A stretch of 64,000 nt of DNA from Halomonas shengliensis (GTDB lineage Bacteria > Pseudomonadota > Gammaproteobacteria > Pseudomonadales > Halomonadaceae). Made by a program: the position numbers and the translations under genes. The stretch covers positions 248,001 through 312,000 of the forward strand of contig NZ_FNIV01000001.1 in assembly GCF_900104135.1 (NCBI RefSeq). Direction: 5' to 3'. The notes under the pieces are model-generated. The model had not been told where the DNA came from. It saw only the letters and a program-made list of their open reading frames with translations, and did not search any database. Below are positions 23,681-32,050 of this stretch, piece by piece (the stretch's first letter is position 1; each line of letters opens with the position of its first letter).

Positions 23681-25374
23681 GGGGTTCCTCGCAGGCCGCG
23701 ACGGTTCGACCATAGCAGCCGCGGCAGCCCCAGGGCGACGATGAAGCCGAGCAGCGGCAGGGCGGCCTGCACCAGCGCCCAGACCCCGATCACCCGGCCG
23801 TTGCCGCCGCCGGCGAGGGCCACCGCCTCGGTGGTCACGGTGGCGACGCGCCCGGCGCCGGGCAGCAGGGTGGGCAGGTACTGGCCGATGCTCACGGCCA
23901 GCCCCACCGCCGCGGCGGTCAGCAGCGGGGCCAGCAGCATCGGCAGGCGCACCCGCCAGAAGACGCCGGCCGGGGAGTGGCCGAGGCTCAGGGCGAGCCT
24001 CGCCCAGCGCGGGTCGAGGCGCCGGTAGGCCTCGGCCAGCGACAGGAACACGTAGGGCAGCACGAACAGCAGGTGGGCGAAGATCACCAGTCCCAGCCGG
24101 GCGCGCAGCCCCAGGCCCTCCAGCAGCACCACCAGGCCGAACAGGAAGGCGATCTGGGGCACGATCAGCGGCAGGTAGAGCAGCGTCAATGCCGAGCGCA
24201 GCCGCCCCTGGGCGGGACGCCGTGCGCCGCGCTGCTCGTTCTCCAGCGCCGCCAGCGCCAGCACCAGGGCCGGCAGGGTGGCCGCCACCGCGATCAGCAG
24301 GGTGGTGGTGACGGGGCCGCCCAGGGTGGGCAGGGCGCGCTGCCAGTGCTGCAGCGTGAAGGGGTCGGGCAGTGCCGCGGGGAAGCGCCAGAAGCCGGCC
24401 AGCGAGGCCAGCGCCAGGCCGACCAGGCCCAGGCCTGCGGCCAGGGTGTTGGCGAGCAGGATGCCACGTCCGGCCAGGCGCAGCAGGCGATCCCCCCGCA
24501 CCCGCGCCCCGTTGACCAGCCAGCGCTTGCCGAGGCGGCGCACCAGGCACTCCAGGGCCCACCACAGGGCCAGCGCGGCCAGTGTCACGCCCAGTTGCAG
24601 CACGGCGCCTGCCGCGGCCAGGAAGCGCATCGAGAGGTCCGGGTCGTTGAACCACTCGAGGACCGCCACCGCCAGGGTCGGCGGCAGGGTGGGGCCCAGG
24701 ATCAGCGCCACGTCCACCACCGAGGTGGCGAAGGCGATCACCGCATAGACGGGCAGCCGGATCAGCGGGTAGAGCGCCGGCGCCACCGTCTTCAGCCAGG
24801 CGATCGTCGGGCGATAGCCCAGCGAGCGGGCCATGGCGACGCGGCGGGGGGCGTCGAGCTGGGGCAGGGCGGCGAGGCTCATCAGCAGCAGGAAGGGGAT
24901 CTCCTTGAGGATCAGCCCCGCCATCAGCGAGAGGCCCCAGGGGTCCTGGAGGATCACCAGGTCCGGCGGGCGCTCCCAGCCGGTCAGCCCGGGGGAGAGC
25001 AGCCGGGCGATCAGCCCCGAGGGGGCGATCAGGAAGGCGAGGCCGAAGGCCGCCGCGGCGTGGGGCAGCGACAGCAGCGGCGACACCGCCCGCCGCAGCC
25101 AGCGGTCGAGCCGGGTGCCCGCGGCGCCGGCCAGGAACAGCAGCACCGCGGCCAGCGACACCGCGGTGGTGACGAGGCCGACGGCCAGGCTCAGCCCCGT
25201 CGAGCGCGCCAGCCCGGGCTGGGCCAGCAACTCTCGCCAGGGCGCCAGGCTCAGCGATTCGCCGCCCAGCGCCGGCAGGTAGCCGAAGGCCGGCAGCAGC
25301 GCCATCGCCAACCCGGCCAGGATCGGCCCCACCAGCAGGGTGACGATCAGTGTCGGGGTCAGCCGCAGCAGCAT
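23677..25374 (-). CDS. ynjC: ABC transporter permease, YnjC-like (two fused modules)
   Basis: The 565-residue integral membrane protein contains two permease halves, each with about six hydrophobic segments and an EAA-type cytoplasmic loop (for example MARSLGYRPTIAWLKTVAPAL and LALSLGHSPAGVFWRVRLPML). One polypeptide therefore replaces two permeases, as in the thiamine (ThiP) and iron (FbpB) families and in YnjC. It lies between the binding protein gene (37 bases upstream) and the ATPase gene. Confidence 0.87.
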   Translation of the reverse strand: MLLRLTPTLIVTLLVGPILAGLAMALLPAFGYLPALGGESLSLAPWRELLAQPGLARSTGLSLAVGLVTTAVSLAAVLLFLAGAAGTRLDRWLRRAVSPLLSLPHAAAAFGLAFLIAPSGLIARLLSPGLTGWERPPDLVILQDPWGLSLMAGLILKEIPFLLLMSLAALPQLDAPRRVAMARSLGYRPTIAWLKTVAPALYPLIRLPVYAVIAFATSVVDVALILGPTLPPTLAVAVLEWFNDPDLSMRFLAAAGAVLQLGVTLAALALWWALECLVRRLGKRWLVNGARVRGDRLLRLAGRGILLANTLAAGLGLVGLALASLAGFWRFPAALPDPFTLQHWQRALPTLGGPVTTTLLIAVAATLPALVLALAALENEQRGARRPAQGRLRSALTLLYLPLIVPQIAFLFGLVVLLEGLGLRARLGLVIFAHLLFVLPYVFLSLAEAYRRLDPRWARLALSLGHSPAGVFWRVRLPMLLAPLLTAAAVGLAVSIGQYLPTLLPGAGRVATVTTEAVALAGGGNGRVIGVWALVQAALPLLGFIVALGLPRLLWSNRRGLRGTP

Positions 25375-25411
25375 GGCAACCGATGCCTCCCGAATCCCTG
25401 CCCGTGTCGCC

Positions 25412-26686
25412 TCACCGCGCGGTGTAGCGTGCCTGCCACGCCGCCTGCAGCGCCGTCATCCAGCTCGGGTGCGGCTCGGCCAGGGTCTTGTGGAGCGCCT
25501 CGGGGGCCAGCATGGCGGGGTTCTCGGCGTCGATGGCGAACAGCGAGCGGGTCGCCTCGTCGAGGTGGGCGACGTCGAGCACGGTACGGTCGCCCCATAC
25601 GGTGAGGTCCTGCTTATGGGCCTGGGCCTCGGGGGAGAGCAGGAAGTTGGCGAGCACCAGGGCGCCGGCCTTGTGGGGCGAGTTGAAGGGGATTGCCACG
25701 AAGTGGACGTTGCCCAGGGTGCCGTCGTCCAGCACGTAGCTGCGGGTGCTCTCGGGCAGCTCGAAGTCCGCCACCGCGGCGGCCGGTTCCGAGGGGTAGA
25801 AGGTGAAGGCCAGGGCCAGCTCGCCGTCGCCCATCAGGCCGCGCAGCGCCGGGCCCGAGTCCGGGAACTGGCGGCCGTCCCGCCACAGGTGGGGGTGAAG
25901 GGCGTCCAGGTACTCCCACAGCGGGGCGGTCACCGCCGCGAAGTCGCTCTCTTCCACCGGGGCGTAGAGCGCCTCGCGCCGATCGGTCAGGGCGATCAGC
26001 GCCTGCTTGAGGAAGGTGCTGCCGGTGAAGTCGGGGATGCGTGGGTAGGTGAAGCGCCCGGGGTGGGCCCGGGCCCAGTCGAGCAGCGCTTCGATGCTGC
26101 CGGGCGGCTCCGCCACCCCCTCGCCGTCCCCGCGGAGCTCGTCACTATCCCCGCGGAGCTCACGGCTGTCATAGTAGAAGGTGATCTGGGCCTTGCCCCA
26201 GGGCGACTCGTAGCCCTCGGTGGGCAGGGTGAAGTCGGTGACCACCTCGGGGTTGGCCTCGGGGCGGGTCAGGGCGAAGTTCGGCAGCGCCTCGGCGAAG
26301 GGGCCGTAGAGCAGCTCCCGCTCCCGCATGGCGGCGAAGTTCTCGCCGTTGATCCAGATGAGGTCGATGCTGCCCTCGTCGACGTTACCCGCCGCCTTCT
26401 CCGCCACTACCCGGGAGACCGCGGTGCCGGTGTCGTCGAGCTTGACGTGCACCACCTCGACGCCGTGGCGCTCGGCCATGCGCTGCGCCACCCAGGCGAT
26501 GTAGCCGTTGGTGCGGGTGTCGCCGCCCCAGGCGTTCCAGTAGACGTTCTGGCCGCGGGCCGCGTCGCGCACGGCGCCCCAGTCATCGAGGTCGGGGGCG
26601 GCGCTGGCGGCGAGGGGAGCGGCCAGGGCCAGGCCGGCGAGCAGGGGGGCGAGCCGGGCGGCGGGTCGAGAGAGGGGATGGCGCAT
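25412..26686 (-). CDS. ynjB: ABC transporter periplasmic binding protein, YnjB-like
   Basis: The 424-residue protein has a long signal peptide ending PLAASAAPDL. The mature protein is a family 1/thiamine-type extracellular binding protein with NVYWNAWGGDTRTNGYIAWVAQRM, DLIWINGENFAAMRE and PEANPEVVTDF typical of YnjB. The start at 26686 has AAGGA 9 bases upstream and lies 2 bases after the phosphotransferase stop. The ligand is unknown. Confidence 0.87.
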   Translation of the reverse strand: MRHPLSRPAARLAPLLAGLALAAPLAASAAPDLDDWGAVRDAARGQNVYWNAWGGDTRTNGYIAWVAQRMAERHGVEVVHVKLDDTGTAVSRVVAEKAAGNVDEGSIDLIWINGENFAAMRERELLYGPFAEALPNFALTRPEANPEVVTDFTLPTEGYESPWGKAQITFYYDSRELRGDSDELRGDGEGVAEPPGSIEALLDWARAHPGRFTYPRIPDFTGSTFLKQALIALTDRREALYAPVEESDFAAVTAPLWEYLDALHPHLWRDGRQFPDSGPALRGLMGDGELALAFTFYPSEPAAAVADFELPESTRSYVLDDGTLGNVHFVAIPFNSPHKAGALVLANFLLSPEAQAHKQDLTVWGDRTVLDVAHLDEATRSLFAIDAENPAMLAPEALHKTLAEPHPSWMTALQAAWQARYTAR

Positions 26687-26688
26687 CG

Positions 26689-27768
26689 TCAGGCGTCCTT
26701 GTTGAGGGCATGGGCCAGCGCGTCGAACTCGCGCCGGACATGGTTGAGGGTGGCAAGCGACAGGTAGTGGTCGACCCGGTCGCGGACATGGGCGATCAGC
26801 GCGGCGTCGCTGAGCTCGGCGGACCAGTCCTCGCCGCGGGCCTGGGCGTCGCGGGCTCGGGACTGGCGGGCGCGCCACTTGGCACACCAGGTCAGCGACC
26901 ACAGCCACATGGCGCGGCGACAGGCGAGCTGGGTATCGACCGAGTGCCGGCCGGTGCGGGCCATCCAGCGGCGGTGGAAGTCGGCCAGCGCCGGCGGTGC
27001 CAGCACCGCGTGGCTGGCCGGGTCCCAGGTGGTGGAGGTGTAGAGGCTGGCGTGGGCCAGGTCGAAGCCGGGCAGGCCATAGCGGCACTTCTCCAGGTCC
27101 ACCAGCATGGCGCGGCCGTCGTCGCGAACCAGGAAGTTGCCCGGATGGGCATCGAAGCTGATCAGCCGCGGCTCGGCCGTGGCATCGTCGCCGAGCCGGG
27201 CGGGCAGCGCCGTGAGCTCCTCGCGCAGCGTGGCGATGACCTCGGGCGACAGGCCGGCGTCGTCGAGGTGCTCGGCCTGGGTGGTGACCTCGTCGCGCAT
27301 GGCGCGCCAGGGATCGGCGGGGGCCAGCAGCGGCGCACGCGCCTCGGGGGCGGGCAGCGGCAGGGCGTGCAGGGCGGCGAGCGCCTCGGCGATGGCCGGC
27401 AGGTCCTCGGGGAGCCGCGCCGGGCGGCCGCGCACGGCCTCCACCAGCAGGCCACCGCGGGGCAGCGCCGCCGAGGGCGGCAGCACGCCGTGCAGTGCCG
27501 GGGCATGGCCGCCCTCGGCGGCCCGCGCGAAGCAGGCGGCCTGGTAGGCGAGGTTCTCCCGGGGGGACAGGTCCATCTGGCTCTGCTTGGGCAGCCGGGC
27601 CACCCAGTCCTCGCCGTCGCGCACGAGCCAGACGTGGTGATGGGCCAGGCCGGTGTCGGCCATGGGGCGCAGCGCGGCCACCCCGCGGTCATGGCCCGTC
27701 TCGGTAAGCGCTCGGGTCAGCGCCTCCTCGAGCGAGTCGGGAAGGGTGACGGGGGGAATCGACGTCAT
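26689..27768 (-). CDS. Aminoglycoside/choline kinase-like phosphotransferase
   Basis: The 359-residue protein has the APH/ChoK kinase core: a nucleotide-binding N-lobe (HHHVWLVRDGEDWVARLPKQSQ), the catalytic loop LISFDAHPGNFLV and the metal-binding LVDLEKCRYGLPGFDLA. It would phosphorylate a small hydroxyl compound; adjacency to ynjBCD suggests that it acts on the imported solute. GAGGAG lies 5 bases before ATG 27768; an ATG at 27795 is in frame but less well placed. It is the first gene of the six-gene operon and has an ECF-type promoter at 27803-27829. Confidence 0.8.
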   Translation of the reverse strand: MTSIPPVTLPDSLEEALTRALTETGHDRGVAALRPMADTGLAHHHVWLVRDGEDWVARLPKQSQMDLSPRENLAYQAACFARAAEGGHAPALHGVLPPSAALPRGGLLVEAVRGRPARLPEDLPAIAEALAALHALPLPAPEARAPLLAPADPWRAMRDEVTTQAEHLDDAGLSPEVIATLREELTALPARLGDDATAEPRLISFDAHPGNFLVRDDGRAMLVDLEKCRYGLPGFDLAHASLYTSTTWDPASHAVLAPPALADFHRRWMARTGRHSVDTQLACRRAMWLWSLTWCAKWRARQSRARDAQARGEDWSAELSDAALIAHVRDRVDHYLSLATLNHVRREFDALAHALNKDA

Positions 27769-27802
27769 CGGGCTCCTCGCGGTTGGCATCGTCATGGAGG
27801 CA

Positions 27803-27829
27803 TTGTCGGGCCAGGCGCTGGCACCTTAC
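27803..27829 (-). promoter_or_regulatory. ECF-type promoter of the phosphotransferase-ynjBCD operon
   Basis: On the minus strand GTAAGG (27829-27824), exactly 15 bases, then CGACAA (27808-27803), 35 bases before the phosphotransferase ATG. It is back to back with the cytochrome promoter at 27848-27874, so one ECF factor could drive both directions. Confidence 0.68.
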
Positions 27830-27847
27830 AGCCGGCGGGGCGGGAAC

Positions 27848-27874
27848 GTAAGGATCCGCCGCGTCGCCAGACCA
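27848..27874 (+). promoter_or_regulatory. ECF-type promoter of the acidic-tail cytochrome gene
   Basis: GTAAGG (27848-27853), 15 bases, then AGACCA (27869-27874). Compared with the sigma gene promoter (CGACCA) only the first base of the -10 differs. The cytochrome ATG is 92 bases downstream. Confidence 0.68.
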
Positions 27875-27966
27875 AGCCCTATCGCCGCATGCCGGCGGCA
27901 GGGGCGGGCGATACGCCCCGACTCGAGCAAGCCAGGGTATCCCCGACGTGATGAAGGAGAGTGCAG

Positions 27967-28569
27967 ATGACACACGATAACGACAAACGCCGTCGCCTGC
28001 TCGGCCGGCTGCGCCGCGGCCTGGCCGGAAGCGTCCCCATCCTCGCCCTGGCGGCGGGGGGCATCTCGCTGGTGGACGACGAGCACGCCCTGGAGTCCCG
28101 GGAGGGAGCCTGGTTCCTCGCCAGTGCCCATGCCGAGGGAGAAGCTGAAGCCGAGGGAGAAGCCGAAGCCGAGGGCGGTGACAGTGCCTCAGTGGCAAGG
28201 CCCGAGGAGTATTCGCCGGCCTACAGCGAGACCGGCGACAACCCCCGGGAGATGCTGGCCCGCGGCGAGGCGCTCTACTATGACACCTCGCTGAGCGGCA
28301 ACGGCCTGGCCTGTGCCAGCTGCCACGGCAGCGACGGCAACGATGTCGGCTACCAGGCCACCTTCGCACAGCCCTTCCCGCACGAGGTGGCCATGGCGCG
28401 CGACCGCTTCGGCATGAACCAGGTGCACGCCGACGAGATGGTGCAGATCTGCATGGTGGCGCCTATGGAGGCCGAGCCGCTGGCCTGGGGCAGCGAGGCC
28501 TTGACCTCCTTGGCCGCCTACATGGTCGAGGTGCAGAAACGAGTCGCCGGCGAGTCCCACGACCTTTAG
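27967..28569 (+). CDS. c-type cytochrome with N-terminal Glu/Ala/Gly repeat
   Basis: The 200-residue protein has an Arg-rich leader (RRRLLGRLRRGL, 8-19), a hydrophobic stretch (SVPILALAAGGISLV, 22-36), the junction LASAHAEGE at 51-59 and an EAEGEAEAEGG repeat to about residue 71. A class I cytochrome c domain follows, with the haem motif CASCH at 116-120 and Met residues available as sixth ligand. The leader, junction and repeat copy those of the 106-residue protein at 18156. Haem attachment means that it is exported. The start at 27967 has GAAGGAG 7 bases upstream; a GTG at 27961 is possible. It is a single gene, ended by a strong terminator. Confidence 0.85.
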   Translation: MTHDNDKRRRLLGRLRRGLAGSVPILALAAGGISLVDDEHALESREGAWFLASAHAEGEAEAEGEAEAEGGDSASVARPEEYSPAYSETGDNPREMLARGEALYYDTSLSGNGLACASCHGSDGNDVGYQATFAQPFPHEVAMARDRFGMNQVHADEMVQICMVAPMEAEPLAWGSEALTSLAAYMVEVQKRVAGESHDL

Positions 28570-28593
28570 GCCGGTGCCTGCCCTCGGCATCCC

Positions 28594-28622
28594 GCCGGGC
28601 GCGACAGGCTGTCGCGCCCGGC
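28594..28622 (+). terminator. Strong hairpin terminator after the cytochrome gene
   Basis: GCCGGGCGCGACA and TGTCGCGCCCGGC form a perfect 13-bp stem with a GGC loop, 25 bases after the cytochrome stop. Confidence 0.7.
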
Positions 28623-28751
28623 GACGGGGGTTTGCCAGCCCGTTCGCCCGCCGCCTACGCTGAAGTCACAGACGGCGCGCCTTGCCCAGAACCCGGCGGC
28701 GCGCCGGGACTCTCATGCCATGAGCCTCCTCCACTTGGGGGCACCGCCGGG

Positions 28752-30209
28752 ATGATCGCCATGATGCCACGCCTTGCCGCCCTGCTCGGGCGTCGCCTGC
28801 CGCTGTTCAGCCTCGCCTGCCTGGCGCTGGGCGTGCTGCTGCTGGCCGGCCAGGCGGCGGTCCAGGCACAGCAGGGCGAGCGCACGGCGCTGGTGATGAC
28901 GGTGGAGGGGGCCATCGGTCCCGCCATCGCCGACTACTTCCGGCGCGGGCTCTCGCGTGCCGCCGAGGCGGACGCCGAGCTGGTGGTGGTGGAGCTGGAC
29001 ACCCCCGGCGGCCTGGACGCCGCCATGCGCGACATGATCCGCGACATGCTCGCCTCCGCGGTGCCGGTGGCGATCCACGTCACCCCGGCCGGCGCCCGGG
29101 CGGCCAGCGCCGGCACCTACCTGCTCTATGCCAGCCATGTCGCCGCCATGGCCCCGGCCACCCATCTGGGCTCGGCGACGCCGGTGCAGCTGGGCGGCGG
29201 CGGCCTGCCGGGCCTCGGCGGCGGCGAGGGCGACGAGGCAGGCAATAGCGGGGAGGGGGAGGCGGCCGAGGGCCTGCCGCAGTCTCCCGACGGCGAGGCG
29301 AGCGACGCGCCCCGCCGCGGCGAGACCGCCATGGAGCGCAAGGTGCTCGAGGACGCCGTGGCCTATATCCGCGGCCTGGCCGAGCGTCACGGCCGCAACG
29401 CCGACTGGGCCGAGGCGGCGGTGCGCGAGGCGGTCAACCTCACCGCCGAGGCGGCGCTCGAGGCGAACGTCATCGACGTGATGGCCCGGGACCTCGACGA
29501 GTTGCTGGCGAAGATCGATGGGCGCACGGTGGTGATGGAGGCGGGCGAGCGCACCCTCGCCACCGCAGGACTCGCCATCGAGCGCTTCGCTCCCGACTGG
29601 CGCACCGAGCTGCTCTCGGTGATCACCGACCCCAACGTCGCCTACTTCCTGATGATCATCGGCTTCTATGGGTTGATCTTCGAACTGGCCAACCCGGGCA
29701 GCCTGGTGCCGGGCACCATCGGCATCATCTGTCTGCTGCTGGCGCTCTTCGCCTTCCAGGTGCTGTCGGTGAACTATGCCGGCCTGGCGCTGATCCTGGT
29801 GGGGCTGGCGCTGATCGTGGGCGAGGCGCTGATGCCCAGCTTCGGCATCCTCGGTATCGGCGGCATCGCCGCCTTCGTGATCGGATCGGTGATTCTGATG
29901 GACGCGGAGAACCTGAGACTCTCGCTGCCGCTGATCGGCGGCGTGGCACTGATCGCCTCGGCGCTGATGCTGTGGGTGCTGATGCGCTTCGCCGGCCTGC
30001 GTCGGCGGCGCGCCCGCACCGGGCAGGAGGAGCTGATCGGCCACGAGGCCGTGGCGCTGGAGGACTTCTCCGGCAGCGGCCATGTGCGCCTGATGGGCGA
30101 GCGCTGGAACGCCCGCGCCAGCGAGCCGGTGAGCCGGGGCCAGACGCTGCGGGTCACCGCGGTGGACGGCCTGACCCTGGAGGTGGCGCCGCTGGCGTCG
30201 TCCGGGTAA
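28752..30209 (+). CDS. NfeD family membrane protease (long form, ClpP-class)
   Basis: The protein of about 485 residues has a signal or membrane segment at the N-terminus, a ClpP-class serine protease domain (AIADYFRRGLSRA, VVVELDTPGGLDAAMRDMI, GARAASAGTYLLYASHVAAMAPATHLGSATP; the Ser in ASAGTY is the likely nucleophile), then four to five hydrophobic segments and a C-terminal OB-type NfeD domain. An acidic, Gly-rich insert (GGGLPGLGGGEGDEAG) lies within the protease half. NfeD proteases pair with stomatin-like proteins, and the slipin gene follows. The start is uncertain: ATGs at 28752 and 28761 are both possible with weak ribosome sites. Confidence 0.88.
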   Translation: MIAMMPRLAALLGRRLPLFSLACLALGVLLLAGQAAVQAQQGERTALVMTVEGAIGPAIADYFRRGLSRAAEADAELVVVELDTPGGLDAAMRDMIRDMLASAVPVAIHVTPAGARAASAGTYLLYASHVAAMAPATHLGSATPVQLGGGGLPGLGGGEGDEAGNSGEGEAAEGLPQSPDGEASDAPRRGETAMERKVLEDAVAYIRGLAERHGRNADWAEAAVREAVNLTAEAALEANVIDVMARDLDELLAKIDGRTVVMEAGERTLATAGLAIERFAPDWRTELLSVITDPNVAYFLMIIGFYGLIFELANPGSLVPGTIGIICLLLALFAFQVLSVNYAGLALILVGLALIVGEALMPSFGILGIGGIAAFVIGSVILMDAENLRLSLPLIGGVALIASALMLWVLMRFAGLRRRRARTGQEELIGHEAVALEDFSGSGHVRLMGERWNARASEPVSRGQTLRVTAVDGLTLEVAPLASSG

Positions 30210-30263
30210 CGCAAGCCGGGAAACGGCATCCGCCGTCTCCCGATCCTTCAAGGAGTGGCAACC

Positions 30264-31067
30264 ATGCTGATTTCCTATCTCGTTCCCGTGGTGCTGGTGG
30301 TGATGCTGCTCGCCGCCTCGATCCGCATCCTGCCGGAGTACAAGCGCGGGGTGGTGTTCTTCCTGGGGCGCTTCCAGTCGGTGAAGGGGCCGGGGCTGAT
30401 CATCATCATCCCGGGCATCCAGAAGATGGAGGTGGTCGACCTGCGGGTGGTGACCATGGACGTGCCCGAACAGGACGTGATCTCGCGGGACAACGTCACC
30501 GTCAAGGTCAACGCGGTGCTCTACTTCCGGGTGGTGGACCCCGAGAAGGCGATCATCCAGGTGGAGAACTTCACCCAGGCCACCAGCCAGCTGGCCCAGA
30601 CCACGCTGCGCTCGGTGCTCGGCAAGCACGACCTCGACGAGATGCTCTCCGAGCGCGACAAGCTCAACGACGACATCCAGGAGATCATCGATGCCTCGGC
30701 GGAGAACTGGGGCATCAAGGTAGCCAACGTCGAGATCAAGCATGTCGACCTCGACGAGAGCATGATCCGCGCCATCGCCCGCCAGGCCGAGGCGGAGCGC
30801 GAGCGGCGCGCCAAGGTGATCCACGCCGAAGGCGAGCTGCAGGCCTCGCGCAAGCTGGTCGAGGCGGCCAATGTCATGGCCGAGAACTCCGCCGCGCTGC
30901 AGCTGCGCTACCTGCAGACCATGAGCGACATGAGCAACAAGAACGCCTCGACCATCGTCTTCCCGCTGCCCATGGACATCATGGAGGCCTTCAAGCATAT
31001 GCAGGCCTCCGCGGCGAACCGTCCGGCGCCGCGTCCCGGCGCCGACGAGGACGGCGACCCGGCCTGA
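30264..31067 (+). CDS. Slipin (stomatin/prohibitin-like SPFH protein)
   Basis: The 267-residue protein has an N-terminal membrane hairpin ([18 protein letters not shown]) followed by an SPFH domain ([12 protein letters not shown] to about residue 190) and a charged coiled-coil tail with [15 protein letters not shown]. It would form oligomers on the inner membrane with NfeD, encoded 54 bases upstream. AGGAG lies 8 bases before ATG 30264. Confidence 0.92.
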   Translation: MLISYLVPVVLVVMLLAASIRILPEYKRGVVFFLGRFQSVKGPGLIIIIPGIQKMEVVDLRVVTMDVPEQDVISRDNVTVKVNAVLYFRVVDPEKAIIQVENFTQATSQLAQTTLRSVLGKHDLDEMLSERDKLNDDIQEIIDASAENWGIKVANVEIKHVDLDESMIRAIARQAEAERERRAKVIHAEGELQASRKLVEAANVMAENSAALQLRYLQTMSDMSNKNASTIVFPLPMDIMEAFKHMQASAANRPAPRPGADEDGDPA

Positions 31068-31129
31068 CCCCGTGCCAAGGCGGGGCCATCATGGCATCCT
31101 GAGGCGCCCTGTCCGTCCACGAGGTTGCC

Positions 31130-32050
31130 TTGACGCCTTCCCCCCTCGGCCGCCGCCAGCAGGGCCTGCTGATGACCGGCGGCGGCGCCCTGATCATTTC
31201 CCCCGACGCCCTGCTGATCAAGGTGATCGGCCTGCCCGACGCCGAGATCCTGGTCTGGCGCGGCCTGCTCACCGCGCTGGGCTTCATCGCCATCGTGGTC
31301 GCCCGCCACGGGCGCGGGGCGCTCGCCGCCTACCGCCGCTGCGGCTGGACCGGCATCGGCGTGGCGCTGCTCTTCAGCCTCTCTACCTTCGGCTTCGTGC
31401 TGGGCAACCAGTACACCCGCGGCGGCAACGTGCTGATGATCCTGGCCGGTGCCCCGCTGATCGCCGCGCTGCTCTCCCGGTGCTTCCTGCAGGAACGCCT
31501 GCCCCGGCGCACCTGGCTTGCGATCCTCGCCTGCCTGGTGGGCATCGCGCTGATCGCCCTGGACGACGCCGGGGTCGGCTCCTGGCAGGGCAACGCCTTC
31601 GCCCTGCTCGCCGCCACCGCCATGGCGGCCAACTTCACCCTCTGCCGCACCCGCCAGGGCGTCGACATGAGCCCCATGCTGACCCTGGCGGGGCTGATCG
31701 TGGCGGCCCTCGCGGCGCTCCATGGCCTGACGGGCCCCGGCCTCACGCTGCCCGCCGGCGACACCCTGGGGTGGCTGCTGCTGCTCTGCCTGGGCCTGCT
31801 GCCACTGGGCTTCACCCTGCTGCAGCGGGGGCCGCTCTACCTGCCCGCCGCCGAGGTGGGGCTGCTGATGCTGCTGGAGGTGGTGGTCGGCACGCTCTGG
31901 GTGTGGTGGCTGCTCGGCGAGCGCCCGACGCCGGCCGCCTTCGCCGGCGGCGCCCTGGTGCTCGGCAGCCTGCTGGCGAAGGGACTGGTGGACCGGCGGG
32001 TCGAGCGTCGCCAGCGGGCGCTGGGTGCAGCGCAGCACGAGCCCTGCTAG
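31130..32050 (+). CDS. EamA/DMT-family transporter
   Basis: The 306-residue protein has about ten hydrophobic segments in two EamA repeats, as in drug/metabolite exporters. The likely start is TTG at 31130, with GAGG 5 bases upstream; the next in-frame ATG at 31172 would remove the start of the first helix. The substrate is unknown. It is in line with the slipin gene but 62 bases away. Confidence 0.85.
   Translation: MTPSPLGRRQQGLLMTGGGALIISPDALLIKVIGLPDAEILVWRGLLTALGFIAIVVARHGRGALAAYRRCGWTGIGVALLFSLSTFGFVLGNQYTRGGNVLMILAGAPLIAALLSRCFLQERLPRRTWLAILACLVGIALIALDDAGVGSWQGNAFALLAATAMAANFTLCRTRQGVDMSPMLTLAGLIVAALAALHGLTGPGLTLPAGDTLGWLLLLCLGLLPLGFTLLQRGPLYLPAAEVGLLMLLEVVVGTLWVWWLLGERPTPAAFAGGALVLGSLLAKGLVDRRVERRQRALGAAQHEPC

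Noticed and set aside
31066..31090. Hairpin at the end of the slipin gene
   Set aside because: Only about five base pairs with a long loop; not convincing as a terminator.
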